In this document: piece after piece, positions 1 through 13,990 of the stretch
Numbering within the stretch: the first letter of the stretch is position 1
Layout: each line of letters starts with the position of its first letter
Source of the DNA: Trochalopteron elliotii
Taxonomy: Eukaryota > Chordata > Aves > Passeriformes > Leiothrichidae
DNA: 64,000 bases
Assembly: GCA_024734555.1 (NCBI GenBank)
Contig: JANPWX010000080.1
Coordinates: 5,168,164 to 5,232,163, forward strand
Reading direction: 5' to 3'
The notes under the pieces: generated by a model
Seen by the model: the letters and a program-made list of their open reading frames with translations, nothing else
Told to the model about the DNA's origin: nothing
Database searches by the model: none
Position numbers and translations under genes: made by a program

Positions 1-3000
1 GAGTAGGAGGATGGGGTGGGCTCTGCTCAGGCTCTGCCTGCATCTGGGTGATCAGCATGTATTTCAGGACAAGAGGAGGGCAGGTTTGTTTAGGACTGCC
101 TCTAAACTCCATGCTGAAACACTGATAATGAAGAGGACATTGCCACCATCTCCATGCCTTTCTTCTTTTCTTCTTCCTGTGTTTGAATAAAAGTGACTGT
201 AGGTGTGTTGATCACAGCACAAGCTTCCATAGGACCCCAACCCTTCGACAAAGAGTTCCCAGTGGAACTGAGGCATCATAACAAAATTAAGACTGCCCCA
301 TTTATTGTTGATGGGGTCAAAACAATCCTGACATATCAAGAAGCACAGCACAGGCATTTGTCAAAGTGCTTTTGGTGCCAAAATTCTTTTCTCAAGTTGT
401 GATTAAAGAAGGAAGTAGTCACAGAGAAAGAAATTACAATACCCCAGTAGTAGGGTACTGTCAGTAGCCAGTCTTTTCCAGCCAGCATTTTGAGAAATGT
501 TGTATAAATTATAGTACAGTATAAATTATAGGCATGTAAATTACAACTAGTATTATGAAACATTGGACCTGCTGGAAGGTTTAGCCTGCATATATGGAAT
601 AGTCAACATACTGTTTCCATCATTTTAATAACTTTTATAGAGCAGGTGGCTGATGCAGTTAATGCTGGCATCATTTTTCTTTCCCTATGTGATTTGCTGG
701 GATGACAGTTCTGTCATTTCATTTTGACTATTTAAGGCTATTAGGAAGCATTTTTAGGTAATCATCTAGTCCAGGTATTTTCAAGCATGCCTAAAGGATA
801 TAGGGTTTCACCACCTTTCACACTGCATATTTCTAAATAAGTATATGATATATTCCTTGTTAATCAATGAAAAAACCACAGACAAGATCACCAGCTGTGA
901 TAAACTGCTTAGCTTAATTTAGTTAGATGGAGTTATACTCTTGTTCCAGATGGAGATCAAGTCCAACATCGTACAATTGCAAACATTTCAAAGAAGTGAA
1001 ATATTTCTAAGATCATTGAAACATATATTTTGCATTTCAAAGATAAAATACTAATATGTCATCAAACCATTTAATTTTCTTCCAAGTCTGAAAGTAAATT
1101 GACGAGAGATCAGCAATTGGCAGGAGAACAAATGAAACATATTGAAAGAGCCAATTTGGTGGTGTCGAGGGAAGCAGATGTGTCAGTTTTACATCTGCTT
1201 CAGCAAAGTCCTTGTTGTTTTTTCTCCCCCCACCTTTCAAACAATATTTCATTATCTAAAGGTTTCATTATTAGATAATTGAATAATCCTTGATAAATGG
1301 CAAGGTAGCACTCTGCTCATTGAAGAGCCCCTTTTATCACCATGTTGTGATTCAGGCGGTTGCAGTTAATTTGTGGAAGTTTCTGACTTTTTTTCCTCAG
1401 AACTCATAGCATCTGACACATACAAGATTTCAATTTTAGCTGAGTAGTTTCCTGGGCCCCAATACTCCAGATGCCAATCTACTACCACTTTCCTGAGCTA
1501 GCTATTAAAAGGGAAGGAAGTGGAAACAGCACTGAGATTCCCACTGACAGTCTGTTTCAGGGTATAGGCAGACATGGCAGGGGACAGCATCAGCAGCAGA
1601 AGGAAGAAAAAAAGCAGGGAGGATGAGTGTTTCCATGTTTTTAAATGCAGAGAGCAAGGTGGGACTCTTACACAGTTATTTTCTCTGTGAAGCAGGTAGA
1701 CAGATATGAGCTAAGTCTGTCAGAAGGTGTTAGTCAGAGCTGCAAGACTGAAGTGTGTCAGAAGCTGCTGTTTGAAGAAATATGTACAGGTAATGAAATG
1801 AGTGATTCCCTGCCATTGACTTTCCCTTGATTATTTGCTGGTCTCTGTCTTCTTTATTGTTAGTTTATTATCTGTCACATCCTTGTGAGGAGGTTTTCAG
1901 AAATGCATCAACAAAACAAGGAGGCACAATCATTTAACTCAATATTTTATTAATTTTCAAGAGATTCTATGGGTGGTATGCCCAGGGTGTGTCTGCAAAA
2001 TTGAAAAACCAAAGAATTTAATGACAAAAATGGTAGGACCACTGGACTTGTAAAACCTTTTGGCCAAGTTATGTATCTGTGAACCAGACATCATGTATGC
2101 ATTATCCTGCAAAGCAGGAAAGTGGAAGCATGAAAATATTTGACTTTTTTATTTAAAATAGATTAAAATTTCTGTTGCTAGGAGCTGCTGATACTCAGGG
2201 CTTGGGGGTTTTTGTTTATGTTTCAAGTATTAGAGTTGTTAACGTGATTTCAGGACCTAAACTTTAAGTTAAAAAAAAAAATACTGAATGTTGTAAAAGT
2301 ATTCATTTCGTATACTGGAGGCATTTCTAAAGACTGGGCACTTTAGCCTTAAGGTGCCCATTGGTGCATAAAAATAACAAGCAATTCTGCTCAAAATATA
2401 CCATCACAACCCTCTTTTTGTCTGCAATTTTGACCTTAGATTCTACATTAGAACATTTTTCCATAGGAGAAGGAACTTTTCTTTAGAGCAGGGTTTAATC
2501 TGCCTGAGAAGTCTGCCTGGAGGAGGTCATTGCTGACTGGGCTGAGGGACCTCATCTCAGTGTCTCCAGATCATCCCCAGTGCTCAACAGGGCAAACAAC
2601 AGTTCAGGGCTTAGAGACAGGCACGAGCAACCTGTAACTCCTCTGCAATACCAAAAGGGTATTCAAGGTTAAATCTCCCAACCACTCAAATCCATGACAA
2701 AATTTCCTTTTTAGCTCCGCTTTTTAATGGGGTAATAAGGTACCTTTCTAACCATGCAACTTAATCTTGCACCGTCCTTTGCTCGAAGTAAAAACATTCT
2801 GGAGAGCAGTGTTTGAAAGGAAGTTTCAGTTTGTTTCGTTTCTTAAGATTCATTATGTGGTTTAAGCTTATCCAAACAAGATCAAGGTACCAAATGAGTT
2901 CATATTGCTATCAAAGCAAATGTGACCTTTAAGGGTTTGAGCTCATTTTGTTTAAATCAAAACAGACAAGGTAAATGAAAGGATTTTGTAGATGGGGAAC

Positions 3001-6000
3001 TGAGACAAAGGCAGGCTAAGTGATTCCACGGGCTTCCACAGGTTTCCACCCAGAGTCCATAGCACAGTCAATAAGAGAAAATGCTATCTGTGAGTCTCTC
3101 AAGGTCATACAATTATGGGTGCATCCAGCTCAAAATCTTTGGCAGTGGAGGTGGCTTCAGGAGCATGTATGGAGGTGGAAAATCAGGAAAGGAGACTGCT
3201 TTGTAAAGGAAGCAATGCACCTTTTGCATTTGGGAATTACTTCGGGGCTGGGGGTTTGGGAGGTGGACGAGTAGCAGTGAGAGGTGTCATTATGTCAGGG
3301 CTGTTGGATTGAGCATCAATGGAAAATGTCTGACTTTCTAGTGACATATTGTGTGTGTAGGACTGTCAACGTCAACAGAGATGCTGGTATTTGCCACAAC
3401 ACCTGTTTACTCTGCTCTTTGCTATCAGGGGCAACCCCTTGCTGAGTAGGCACCAAATATGAGATTTTCTGCTGGGTTAATGACTTTTAATTGTGCCATT
3501 CCTGTTATCATTCCAACAACACCCCTCATCACAAAGTGGTGTGGTATAGCCATACTGGCATAAAAGATGTGGACAGTATTTGTCATGCAGTCCACTGGAC
3601 AGTCCAGGGCACTTCCCTGTGCTCAGTATAGATGGGAAGTCTTCGGTACAGTAGGCAAATGTTGAATTATTAAATTATGTCTACAGCACTTTATATAATT
3701 ATTGCCCAAGTGATGGTACAGCAAGATAAGCCTGGTGTCGACAAGCAGACTTTTCCACCTTCGGAGTTTGGTTAACAGGCTTGCTATTTTGAAATTCAAG
3801 AAAAGTCCACTCTCTCAGGAAGAATTTAAATAGAAAATTAAATCGGTCTGCATATTGCTCTGCATGACAGATTTTTTGTTAGCCTTCAAAGTCTGCACGA
3901 TCTAACCAAGCATGTGGAAGCAAGATACATATTTCTGAGTGCTATAATTTCTGTTATTGTGAAAAATTGTTAAAGGTAAGTAGTTACCCCAAATGTTATT
4001 TTAATTCACTAAATATTCTGTGGATTAATAACACAGTATGTGGAGACAGTAGAACCGGAATGGCTGTAATCATTTTTTGTGTGGCTTCTCAGCTGGCTGC
4101 TTTCAGAGGGAATTCACTCTCTGGTGATTTTTTCTTCCTCAGTGAAAAGTATTTAGACAAGAAATTACTCCACAATTATGTCTTGGCTAGAAATTACTGT
4201 GGCAGAAACTCTGTTTGGTCTTCCCATTCCTTTCTGATAAGGTGCAATTAGTGCATCCCTTGACTCACTCTGTGAGATGTTTGTGGGCAGGGTTGTTGTG
4301 AGGGAGCATAAGCTGCTGCTACAGCCATTCTCTAAACATGCAGTTGGAAAGGACAGTTCTGTTCTGGTGACAGAAAACATCAAAGCAAAAAAACATGCTA
4401 TTTTATCTGATGGGGGTAACAATATCTCAGCTAATAAAATGGCTGTCATCCCTGCCTATTGTATAGATAAGGAAGCTGACGATGTTGGGATGCTCTTTGT
4501 TGGTATGCCAAGTTGCAATTATCCTATGACAGAGCCCTTCTGGGCTATGATTGATGAAACATTTTGAGGGGGAAAGTGAATTTCAATTGGATTTGATGAT
4601 GATATTGCTTGCACAATGGTTGGCAAAAACAAAAACATTTTGAGTGGAACTAGGAAAACGTGGCCTTATTTAATCTGCCTGAGATGTCCTTGCCACATTC
4701 ATATATTTGTATTTTATGTTGGATGTAAACAAGTCTAATTCTGAAGTTCTTGTGTTGACCTTTTCTGGCATTGAGATCAAAGTACTGTCTGCAATAAAGA
4801 TGAGAAGACTTTAAAGACTTTGGTGGCTTGTCAGAGTAGGGTATGCTTAAACATAAAATATCACAACACAGCAGCCTTTGGCTAAAACAGGCACCAAATG
4901 AAGTTCTAAAGAAATTTGTTGATCCTCAAAAACCCATCATTATCTTGCAGTTTAATGGCCTAAAAGTCAGGCCTGCTTAGAAAACAATTTTTCCTTCTTG
5001 CCTGAGCCTTAACTCACAGGGTGACTCTGCCAGCTGTCTCTAGCAGCTGTAACATGGATGTCACCAGTTAAGAGGAAAGGCATGCCCTTTCTTAATTCAA
5101 ATCCCTATGTAGATTTTAGGACTGGTAAAGCGCTCCTCTGAACAATAGTCAACCCTCTGTAAAACATCAGCCTTCCCAAACCATGGCATGCTGACCCATC
5201 CCCAATGTGCCCTTTTCCCTGGCTCCAGATGTTCTGTGTCCCAGATCTTTCAGTGAGTCTCTGGAGGAGGTCCTAGAGGTTAATTTTGTGCCTCCTCTGG
5301 AGCCAAGACAGCTGGGATAAGAATTTGAGCTCTAATACATTATTTTCTTATATAACAGCTTGACCATTTGAAAATGAATGTGTTTTTAAACACTAATTTT
5401 GTGTGTATAGTCTGAATTTAGATTTGAGGTGTAAACCTCCACTAAGTGAAATGCTTAATGCTTAGAATAACATAAAATTTCCAACAATTCCAAGGACAGA
5501 GAACATTTCCCAACAAACTGAAACTGGGATTTTCAGTACTTTGCTTATGTTAGGACTTTTGGAGCAAAATTGAGGCTATGCTATAGAACTGCCTGTACTG
5601 ATGCGTTCACGGGTGGGTGCAGAGGACAAAAGGCAATGATTTCTTTTGATGAATAAAATATTTGATACATGATATAATAGTTTTCCTAAACTGAAAACAA
5701 AGCAACAATTTTTGCTGCACCTTGCAGCACTTCACCACATTTCCAGTAAACAGCCCAGTTTTCAGGGATACTTAACATGCTGCAGAAATCTACCCAATGC
5801 TTCTATGAGTTCAGTTGATTCAGTAATCATAATATTTATCTTGATTATTTTTGCTTGAAGTTAGTTTTAGGCACTTACTTTGAGGGGTTTATTTCAATAT
5901 GTGAAGGGAAGGCTCTTTTTGTATTTTTGAGTGATTTTCTTGGGAAGTAAGTTTTTAGCCTTTCCAACTGAGAACTTTGAAGCTGAGCAATACTGAGAAA

Positions 6001-8556
6001 CAACACTAGTGAAAGTTTCTGCAGTGCCTCCCTCTCACATGGATCCACAGCATGGCAGTCTGTGGAAATCTCTTGTGTTTTATGTGCATTTATTCAGTAC
6101 CTCATGACAATCTTCCTTTTCTGTCATGTTAGTATGTAAATTATACCCCTCCCTTTAACCAGTGGCAGCAGTGCTTTGTAACTCTGTGTTTTCTCTGTGC
6201 TTTTTAACTGGGACTTTTCTCCAAGTCTCTGCTGAGCTGAGAGTGCAGTGCTGGATGAACCAGGTCAAGGGAAAGCGTGAAGTGTTGTGGCTCTGCTGTG
6301 ATAGCCAGGCTAACAGAGGCTGGATTTAAAGGGAAAATTAACCTGGCTAGAGAGCAGCACTACTGTAGCATCACTGCCTGTAGTAGGACACACCTCTGAG
6401 CTCATGCAGCCCCCCAGTGTGGCAAACAACCAGTCACCTGTTGCCAAAAGATACACAGCATTTATAACATACCCACATCCTCCTGCCTGTCAGTACTCCC
6501 AGGCATAAAATGCACATAATGACACTTTATGCAGCAGGATGTATTATGGCTGACAAACTTAAAAGAGTTTTCATCCCTGACTTGTGCCACATTTCAACTT
6601 CATTCCATGGTATATGTATTATTTCTGTCCAAACTCTAGATATGTTTTTAATGGAATTTTATATTTTTGCCAACTAAGTATCTTTGGGATAATAAAGTTC
6701 TTAACCCCTCTTTCTGAGAATAAAAATCTTCACTAGAAAATGACACATTTATGTAGACAACAGTGATTATGAATAAACAGAATATTTCAACCTAGGATGT
6801 ATTAACTGATGAAGAGTAGAGTTGTCAGTGTAGTAAGCAAAAGAAAAGTTACTTTACATTGATTTAGGATGCCATGTACTCCCCTCACACTCAAAATTAA
6901 TTAAGAGATCTGAGTAGGTTAACTCATTCTGCTGTTTGACATGAATCTAAATTTTTTCAGATTTTATGCCTTAGAAAAAAGGTACAGAAAGAGCTACCCT
7001 GACTATTTGGCATGAGGAGACCATGAGTTCCATCACTTCAAAGCTGTATGTTTCAGGAGGGAGAGATGAAAGAGGAAATTTGGCCTTAACACCAGTCTGG
7101 TTTTTGGAAGAGGTTGCTACAGAAAGGAGGAGAGCTAGATGCTTTTCAAATTAGCAAATTCCACTAAGATGATATCTGGCTATTATATGGGAAAGCTATT
7201 ATAATCATCCAAATACCTGCATCCTTTTAACTGAGTCAAGGAGTACCACAGACCCAACTTCTCCTAAATTTTATAATCTCCTGTTCCACTTGTATCATTA
7301 CATTTAGCTTTAATTCACATCAGAAGAAAAAAAAGGGAGAGGCTGTGGGGAGCACACAAGATCAAAACCTGTACGATTTTATAGTGATTTTTTTCCTGAA
7401 ATCATCCACTGGGATCAGTCTCTGGGAATATCACTGTCAGTAGTTAAGATGTTTTGACCATGGAGTTAAATACTTACTGCACTGACAGTAGCTGGAAATA
7501 CTTCAGTGGTTATTCTTGTGGTCATTAGTCCAGCTGAAATAACGCTGGCATGTTTTCCCTCTGGGTAGAATTCCTCAGCCTAATTGTCTCCTCCTTGCCA
7601 GACCATATTTGATATCTTCAGGTTTGGAGACTGGATTTATTCCAGCAATTAATGGCTTTTCTCAGTTGTAGATTGAAATTATTTCCTTTTGTGATTCAGT
7701 CTGTTATCCAGAAGAGAAGCTATTGAATTCCAGTACATTTAAATGGTATAATTTACAAATAGGACTAATATAAGAAACATAGTCATCAAGCCAAATGAAA
7801 GCCATGTGGGCCACTGTAGAAGATGAATATTTCACATGTAATTTTTTTACTTTAAAAATAAAATAAATAAAACTGTTATTCATTATTGTAATATCTTCTT
7901 CTAATGACCGAACCCTAATATTAGCTTAGAGCAATATAGGTCCAAGTGTCTCATAGACCAGGATTAGGTCACTTCATCTAACCTCCTGAAGAGTGGCAAT
8001 CAAATTTTGTCAAGGTACTCCTGTTTTTAGTACTGTAAGTTGAGTTTGACAATAGTAAATAGTGATCTCTGTGTTTCTGATGCCCAGACCAAACTCCTTA
8101 AGGTACTTCATCCACTCAGAGCATAATTAGGCTGTGGTTTCAGAAATCAATGGATACCGTTCCACAATGGAAAAAAAAAATAGCTTCTGTAGTCACTGTT
8201 TTATGGCCTTCCATGTTATTTAAGTTACTACCTCTCTCAAAGAAATTTTGCCACACCTTTTATTGTACTCTGCTTTTTAAATCCAAAATGGAGCATAGTA
8301 CACGTCTCAAAAGCAAGAGATGTTCTTAATACTGTTTCAGATATGTTACAGGAAATTATCTGCAATAAATTTGTCCTTTAGAAAAAAATGTAGCACAATG
8401 ACACCTGGGCTTCATAATGTACTACCTGTTTTTAAGCAGCAGATTCAAAAGCTGAACTGAGGAGCCCAGTTATCCTTTCTACATGTCTAGCTGTCCTTGT
8501 TGCCCAAAGAAAGTCTTCATGCTATGGTTCTAAATTTAGGGCTTAGCAAAAACCTT
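1..8556. other. Non-coding stretch; no recognisable exon
   Basis: This is AT-rich sequence with only short random frames on both strands. None shows an EGF cysteine pattern, a signal peptide with a donor site, or another domain I recognise. An MIR/L2-like relic lies near 2983-3025. Because the first EGF exon of ADGRL4 was not seen, this may be intron 2 of ADGRL4 or upstream flank; the sequence does not decide between these. Confidence 0.5.
2983..3025 (-). repeat. MIR/L2-like relic
   Basis: The stretch reading tagatggggaactgagacaa and then aggctaagtgattcc resembles the reverse complement of the shared MIR/L2 3' region (agatgaggaaactgaggcac ... ggttaagtgacttgcc). A further piece near 3098-3115 (tctcaaggtcatacaa) resembles the following caaggtcacacagc, with unrelated sequence between. 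This is recognition by eye. Confidence 0.45.
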
Positions 8557-9176
8557 TGTCCTGGTTTAGGACAAATTAGGGGAAGGTCTCCAGAAGGAGC
8601 CCCCCAGAAAACAAACCTCCACCACCCCTTCCCCCCGCCAGCTCTGGGTTTGAGAAGGAATTCCTTGGAGGAGAAGTGGAAAAAACCTATTTATTGACAA
8701 ATAAACAAGGACACTCCCCAACACAAGGAAAAAGAAAAATACTCAAGCAGTTGCTGTGAGGGGAGGGCGCAGAGCTTCTGTTTTCAGGCGTCGAGGACCC
8801 CCAGATATTCCCAGGTCAGGTCCGGAGCCGGTCCAGTGATCTTCAGGGCGGGGGGGGGAAGGGAGAGGAAAAAAAGGGGAAAAAAAACGAAAGCAGCAAA
8901 AACCAGCAAAGGGGAAAAAAACAAAAGCAAAAGCAAAAAAAAAAAAAAAAACAAAAAAACAAAGCCAGCAGCAAAGTAAAGCAAAGCTAGCAGTAAAGCA
9001 AAGCAAAGCAAAGCCTGCAGCCAAGCCGAGCTAGCAACCAAAGCCAAAGAGCCAGTAGCCCCACCGCGGCCAAACACCCCACCGGGGGGGGAGGGGGGCA
9101 GAGGTGAGACATAACAGTGCAGTACATAGAGATAAAGCTGCACGATTGGGATAGGAGGCACCGTCAACCCAGGACA
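8557..9176 (-). mobile_element. Solo LTR of an endogenous retrovirus, 620 bp
   Basis: The element starts TGTCCTGG and ends CCAGGACA, a perfect 8-bp terminal inverted repeat with TG...CA ends. CCTT flanks both sides (8553-8556 and 9177-9180), a probable target duplication. Minus orientation is inferred from AATAAA-type signals and a poly-T tract on that strand. There is no internal retroviral gene. An A-rich stretch (about 8870-8960) and AAAGC-type units (about 8970-9013) lie inside. The long K/F-rich open frames here are composition artefacts. It is related to the LTR at 42632. Confidence 0.8.
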
Positions 9177-10670
9177 CCTTCTAGGTAAAATTCATTTCCC
9201 TTTTCTAAAAATGCTGATAAAATGATAAATGTAAATGGACAGAGTTCATCTCCCTTGGACCAGGAAGGTAGTCTGGAATGTGAGATGTAGGAATTCATGT
9301 TCACCCTGACATCTAACTTTGTGTTTCACTTGCTGTTTCATGGGTCACTGTTAAGGAAACTAGAGAGATCACTGCCTCTAAGTGATGCCCTCTGTAACTG
9401 TCTGTTACAGAGGAAACATCCATCTAGTAGCTTTTGGGATTTAGATGTGAACAGAGTGATCCTGATGTGGTCACACTGTCTTTCTTTAGATGCACTTAAT
9501 ACCTGTTGCATGCCGAACAGATAGATCACAAGATTTGTTGCATGGTAATGTACAACCTCTTTGCAGCTACTGGAGAATTATGTCCTTTACAAGAGTGTTT
9601 ATGGTTCTGATGTAACATGCAAAAAATTCTGTCATACTGAGTTTATGTGTTTCAGAAAGTTCTGCAAGCAGAGTTTTAAGAAATTAGTGCTGGAAATAAC
9701 TAGAACCAGGTGCACTGGTAATTGAACAACTTTGAATCTTATTTTCCTTAATACTGTTATACAGGGGCTATAGGAGTATTGGACAGACGTGTACACAGAA
9801 TAAGTAAACACTCTGAAGAGAGAGTTAATGTAATCAAGACTTCACTCTCACATTCTGATATATTTTCTTTCATGGATGGTGTTGATTCTATGCCAGCATT
9901 ATGGAAAATGGCAAATCCGTGAGAAATTGGAATGCAGATATTGTCTGACTGTAGTTTGTTTTGGGTTTGGATGGACTTCTGGTTTTCTTTGTTGGTTCTT
10001 TTGAATGCAGTTTTATTTGTGCTGAAAACAGAACTTCTACTTGGGCTCCCATTCTGTTCTGCAGGAGGGGACATGGTTATCTACTGGCAAATCCCTTTCA
10101 GTAGGGGACTGCTGTGCTGTTCATTTTCCTTTAAGCAAAAATATTCTGATTGTGCATGTCCTGTTTTACTTTTCAGTTAAAAGATTTTTTTCAATGAAAA
10201 CAAGCAAGTTAGCAACAAAAATGAAAGCTCAATGGGAAATTATGTAATTTAATAACAGTGAAGTTGCTAAAACATTTCTGCTGGCAGCATTCAGAAAAAC
10301 ACTGACACCTGCACACTGCCAGCAGTTCAAATCCAGCTTATCCCCATTCAGCTGTACTTCACTTTGTGTTAATTTCTTGTTTTTGAAGAAGGTGAACCAA
10401 GAAACTAATGATGTGTCTCAATTACATTCTGTCTAATCCTGAAGTAGCAAGTTTGACACAGGGTGTCTGCCAAGATGTTGAGGTTGGATTCTGTAATTAT
10501 ATCAGTGTGGGGTGAGGAAAAGAAGAGCAATGTCGTCTTTATTCTTGACTCCTGCTTTTGTCAGGTTTTGCTCCTTTGCTCCTGTAATAGCAATGGTGTA
10601 AGTTAATGGGAGTCGCTCCTTGGGCATTCATGAGTTTGTGGTCAGGCTCTTTTATGGAAACAGACTTTTC

Positions 10671-10770
10671 ACAAACTTAAACCAAACATGAGCATATTCA
10701 CTTGGAAAGAAATGCAGAAACAAACTTAAACCAAACATGAGCATATTCACTTGGAAAGAAATGCAGAAAC
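10671..10770. repeat. Perfect 49-bp tandem duplication, two copies
   Basis: Copy one is 10671-10719 and copy two 10720-10768, identical at all 49 positions, with two further matching bases. The unit starts acaaacttaaaccaaacatg. Identity in unconstrained AT-rich DNA implies a very recent duplication or an assembly artefact. Confidence 0.95.
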
Positions 10771-13639
10771 AGTCCTGGTATTTCTGAGCCTGCCACAAGG
10801 AGCAATGGAGCAAGTCAGCTAGGGGAAAGCCTGCTTCAGAATTAGATATGAACCTGAGCTGGTCCCTTAGTTCAAACACACCTGTCTGCCCACCCCAGGG
10901 AGGAATTCAGCAACGTGGTCTCAATTTCTGGCTCCCAAATATATAACATGAACCAGCCCAAACAAATGGATCCCATCAACTCCAATTAAAACTACCTTTA
11001 CCAGCTAGCCCTGTGCCTGAGCAGTTATTTTATGAATCATTGCAGAGGCCCACATAGTTACTCATTTGTGTCCATCACTGTGTGCCACCTGTGCAACGAG
11101 CTCACACGCCTCACAGTGTCACTGTTAAATGTTTGATACTGCCCTTTGTGCTCTGCAGAGGCTTCCAGAGCAGCACAGGTGCATTTGGGAGCGTCCAGCC
11201 CCATCATGCCTGGCACAGTGGGAACACAGTGCTGCTGTGGCCATGTGACATTCCAGACCCCAGGATGTAGTCCTGAGTGACTGAAGGATGATAAGCCCAT
11301 ATCCTGACACAGAACAGTACCATTTCTTATCATAGCCTTTGCTGCATGTTTGTAGCAAGTTTGATAAAGCTCACCAGATAATGCTCAATGTTCCCATGAA
11401 TCAGTCAAGCTATGTTGTCTCTCGGTTACACCTTCTTCACATCTTGCTCACCCACACCATAATGGCCCTACTCTGCATTTCATATTTGAGCTGTAAAGTG
11501 CTGATGCATTTCCTGGCTGTGTTTTCTGAATAAATATATTTTTGTCTTGAAATTTAGGACAGTGTTGTCTGGAAGGAAGCTTTTATTCCCTCTTAATCAG
11601 TCTGTTTCCTAAACTGCTTTCCTTCTGTCTAATCTCTTGCGTGGGACCAAAATGTTTAGATTTGTGTGGTGACATCTCACTCATTCATATCCTGTCAGGT
11701 TGTGTTGTTTGAGTTCACAATATAGCCAACTAGGAGCTAAATGTGACTGGAACTGAAATTGGGATTATTTTTTATCCACTCCTATTCAGTATCTATTAAC
11801 CAGTTTTCCAAATAATTCACCTAGTCACGACTTCTCACCTCAAAAACCAGTCTTGCCACTCCAGCAGAACATCTTCAACCTATTTCAGGGTGTTTTCCCA
11901 CTGTACTGTCTCTGACATTACTCTGCTACAATCTCTCTCCTTCTTTAGCATTGCATTCTAACAGCTCATCAGACCAGCTGCTAAATTAATGCCATGTTCT
12001 CGGGAAAAAGGCAGAAGGGGACCCTGGAGTACTCCAGATACAAGGAGGTCATGGTCTGCTACCCTGAAGAATGAGTGATAGCTCTTTGTCCCTTGTGCCT
12101 GAGCTGTCACTTGGGCTGTGCTCAACACCCAGACCCCTGACAGGCACCTGAGACCCTGCTCTCCACAAAGAGGGGATGCCTGACCAGCTCTGAGTTTTGC
12201 CTGCAGTAGAAAGGGTGAATCTTCATACTGCTCCTAGGTCTTCCCCTCATGACCCGCTCAGGGAAGGGGTGTCAGATAATAAATAACTAACCTGTGGTTT
12301 CACCCAAACTGATGCTCTGCACTTACAGCTCTGAAGTTTTCTTGCTGAATCTCTGTGGGTCAGTGAGGCAGTGAGGTCTCTTCTTGGGAGAGTGATGGGA
12401 GGGTGTTAATGCACTGCATGTACACCTCTGCTATCCAGAGCTGCAGCGGAGGAAGTGATGGGGAAAAAGTGTGACAGGATCATTTAATATTTATATCCTC
12501 CTCCAATTATTTAATCCCCCTTTTACTTCTGTTTCACTAATTTAAGCACCTTGTTCCTTTTTGTTCTCAAATTCTTGCAGATGCCTCTCTGGGTAAATGG
12601 TTTGTTTCCAGTCAAGAATTAATACCTTTAATGGTATATACCCCACCACAACTCCATTCTTCACATATGAGTGATCACAAATTATAGATTTCCTTTTTCT
12701 GATATTTCACAAGTGTTGAAAAGGCAGGGTGTTCTGTGTGGCCAAACAAATGACAATTTCATCACTGGCACTTACCCGATAATAAATGCTGTTCATGTTT
12801 AAGTTATAGTGTCTGGAAATATCAGCAAGAGATGAGGGAAACTGTTTAGATAATATATTAACCTCTCTAAACCTTGTCCATTCTCTGAAACTCAACCTGA
12901 CTGTGACTTTAATATGTAGGAAACTTTCATTTCCTCCTTCTTTTAAACTGTTCTGTCCTGTTCCTTAAATTGGGACTAAGTGAATTTTCTGTTGTGAGGC
13001 CCTTTAGTTTGTCCAGACATGAAAGAACTGCTGATCTGAAATCATCCTTTTATATACACATACCCTATGAAGATGTGAGAGAAAATATTTGTTTGCTGTA
13101 CTAAGACCTTATAGGAGACCAGCTAGTTGCAGAGCCACCACGTTAAAACCAGTTAAAAACTCCTGCCAAGCTACAAAAACACCCCAAGAAGGCATTGTGA
13201 AAGGCTCTTGAGGGGGTAGGGAAACGTGAAATCTTAACAAGGCAGATCTTGCAGAGGCAAGTTTTCCAATGCAGTAACTGCATGGTTCCCTGCCCAGGTG
13301 TAGGACAAAGATGAATCAGGCCCATTCTGAAAGCAATTCATATTTAAATGAGATTTCCAGCCCAGTCTCTACAGTCTCAAGTGGTTATTCTAAGCATCTG
13401 CTCTTTCATGCTGATTTAGACCAAGCTCGAATGCTGAATCTTTGGAGAATCGTAAACAAATTGTGTTAAATTGCCATTAATGGAAACAAATCACAAGAAA
13501 GGAAAGGCAAGGTTGTTAATGGTATTGCTGCTCTAAACTCGGGCTTTGATGGCAGTAGATGCAGTCCTGCAGCACAGAAGTAATGTATGTAAAATCACCC
13601 ACTGTTCTGAGACCTCCAGACAAGCTAAGCACAGCGGGG

Positions 13640-13990
13640 GGAGTAGCACTGGAATTTGTTTTACAGGAAGCCTTTCATTTCCTTGCTTTTGAGGGGTTAA
13701 GTGAGGCACTTCAAGCCCTGTTCTCCCACGAGGGTTACACTAGGGAAAGGTAGTTCTCGTTTCCCCCAGGGGCTCCACAGCAGCTCTGGCAGCAGAGGCT
13801 CCTGTCAGAAGAGAACAGCCGGATGCGATGAATCTCTGTATTCCCCAGCCACCCCGGCTGCTTTTCCTTCCTACCCTCGGCTGTCCACCTCTCCGGCTGC
13901 TGTGTCCAGAGATACTGTGTCCATCTTGATAGATGGATATGCCCCAGAGGCCTCCAGCCTCTGTTTTCACAGACAGGTTTCCATGGGTAA
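13640..13990. other. GC-richer island in AT-rich flank
   Basis: Locally GC-richer than its surroundings, with scattered CpG and a donor-like ATGG|GTAAGG at about 13983-13992. It could be a regulatory element or an untranslated exon. Several frames cross it on both strands but none resembles a known protein. I see no support for a specific function. Confidence 0.25.

Noticed and set aside
3115..3312. Glycine-rich 65-codon frame starting M-G-A-S-S-S-K-S
   Set aside because: No recognised family and no splice support; the myristoylation-like start is likely coincidence.
8743..9167. F/L-rich minus-strand frames of 93-127 codons
   Set aside because: They lie inside the solo LTR and come from A-rich and AAAGC-type low-complexity sequence.
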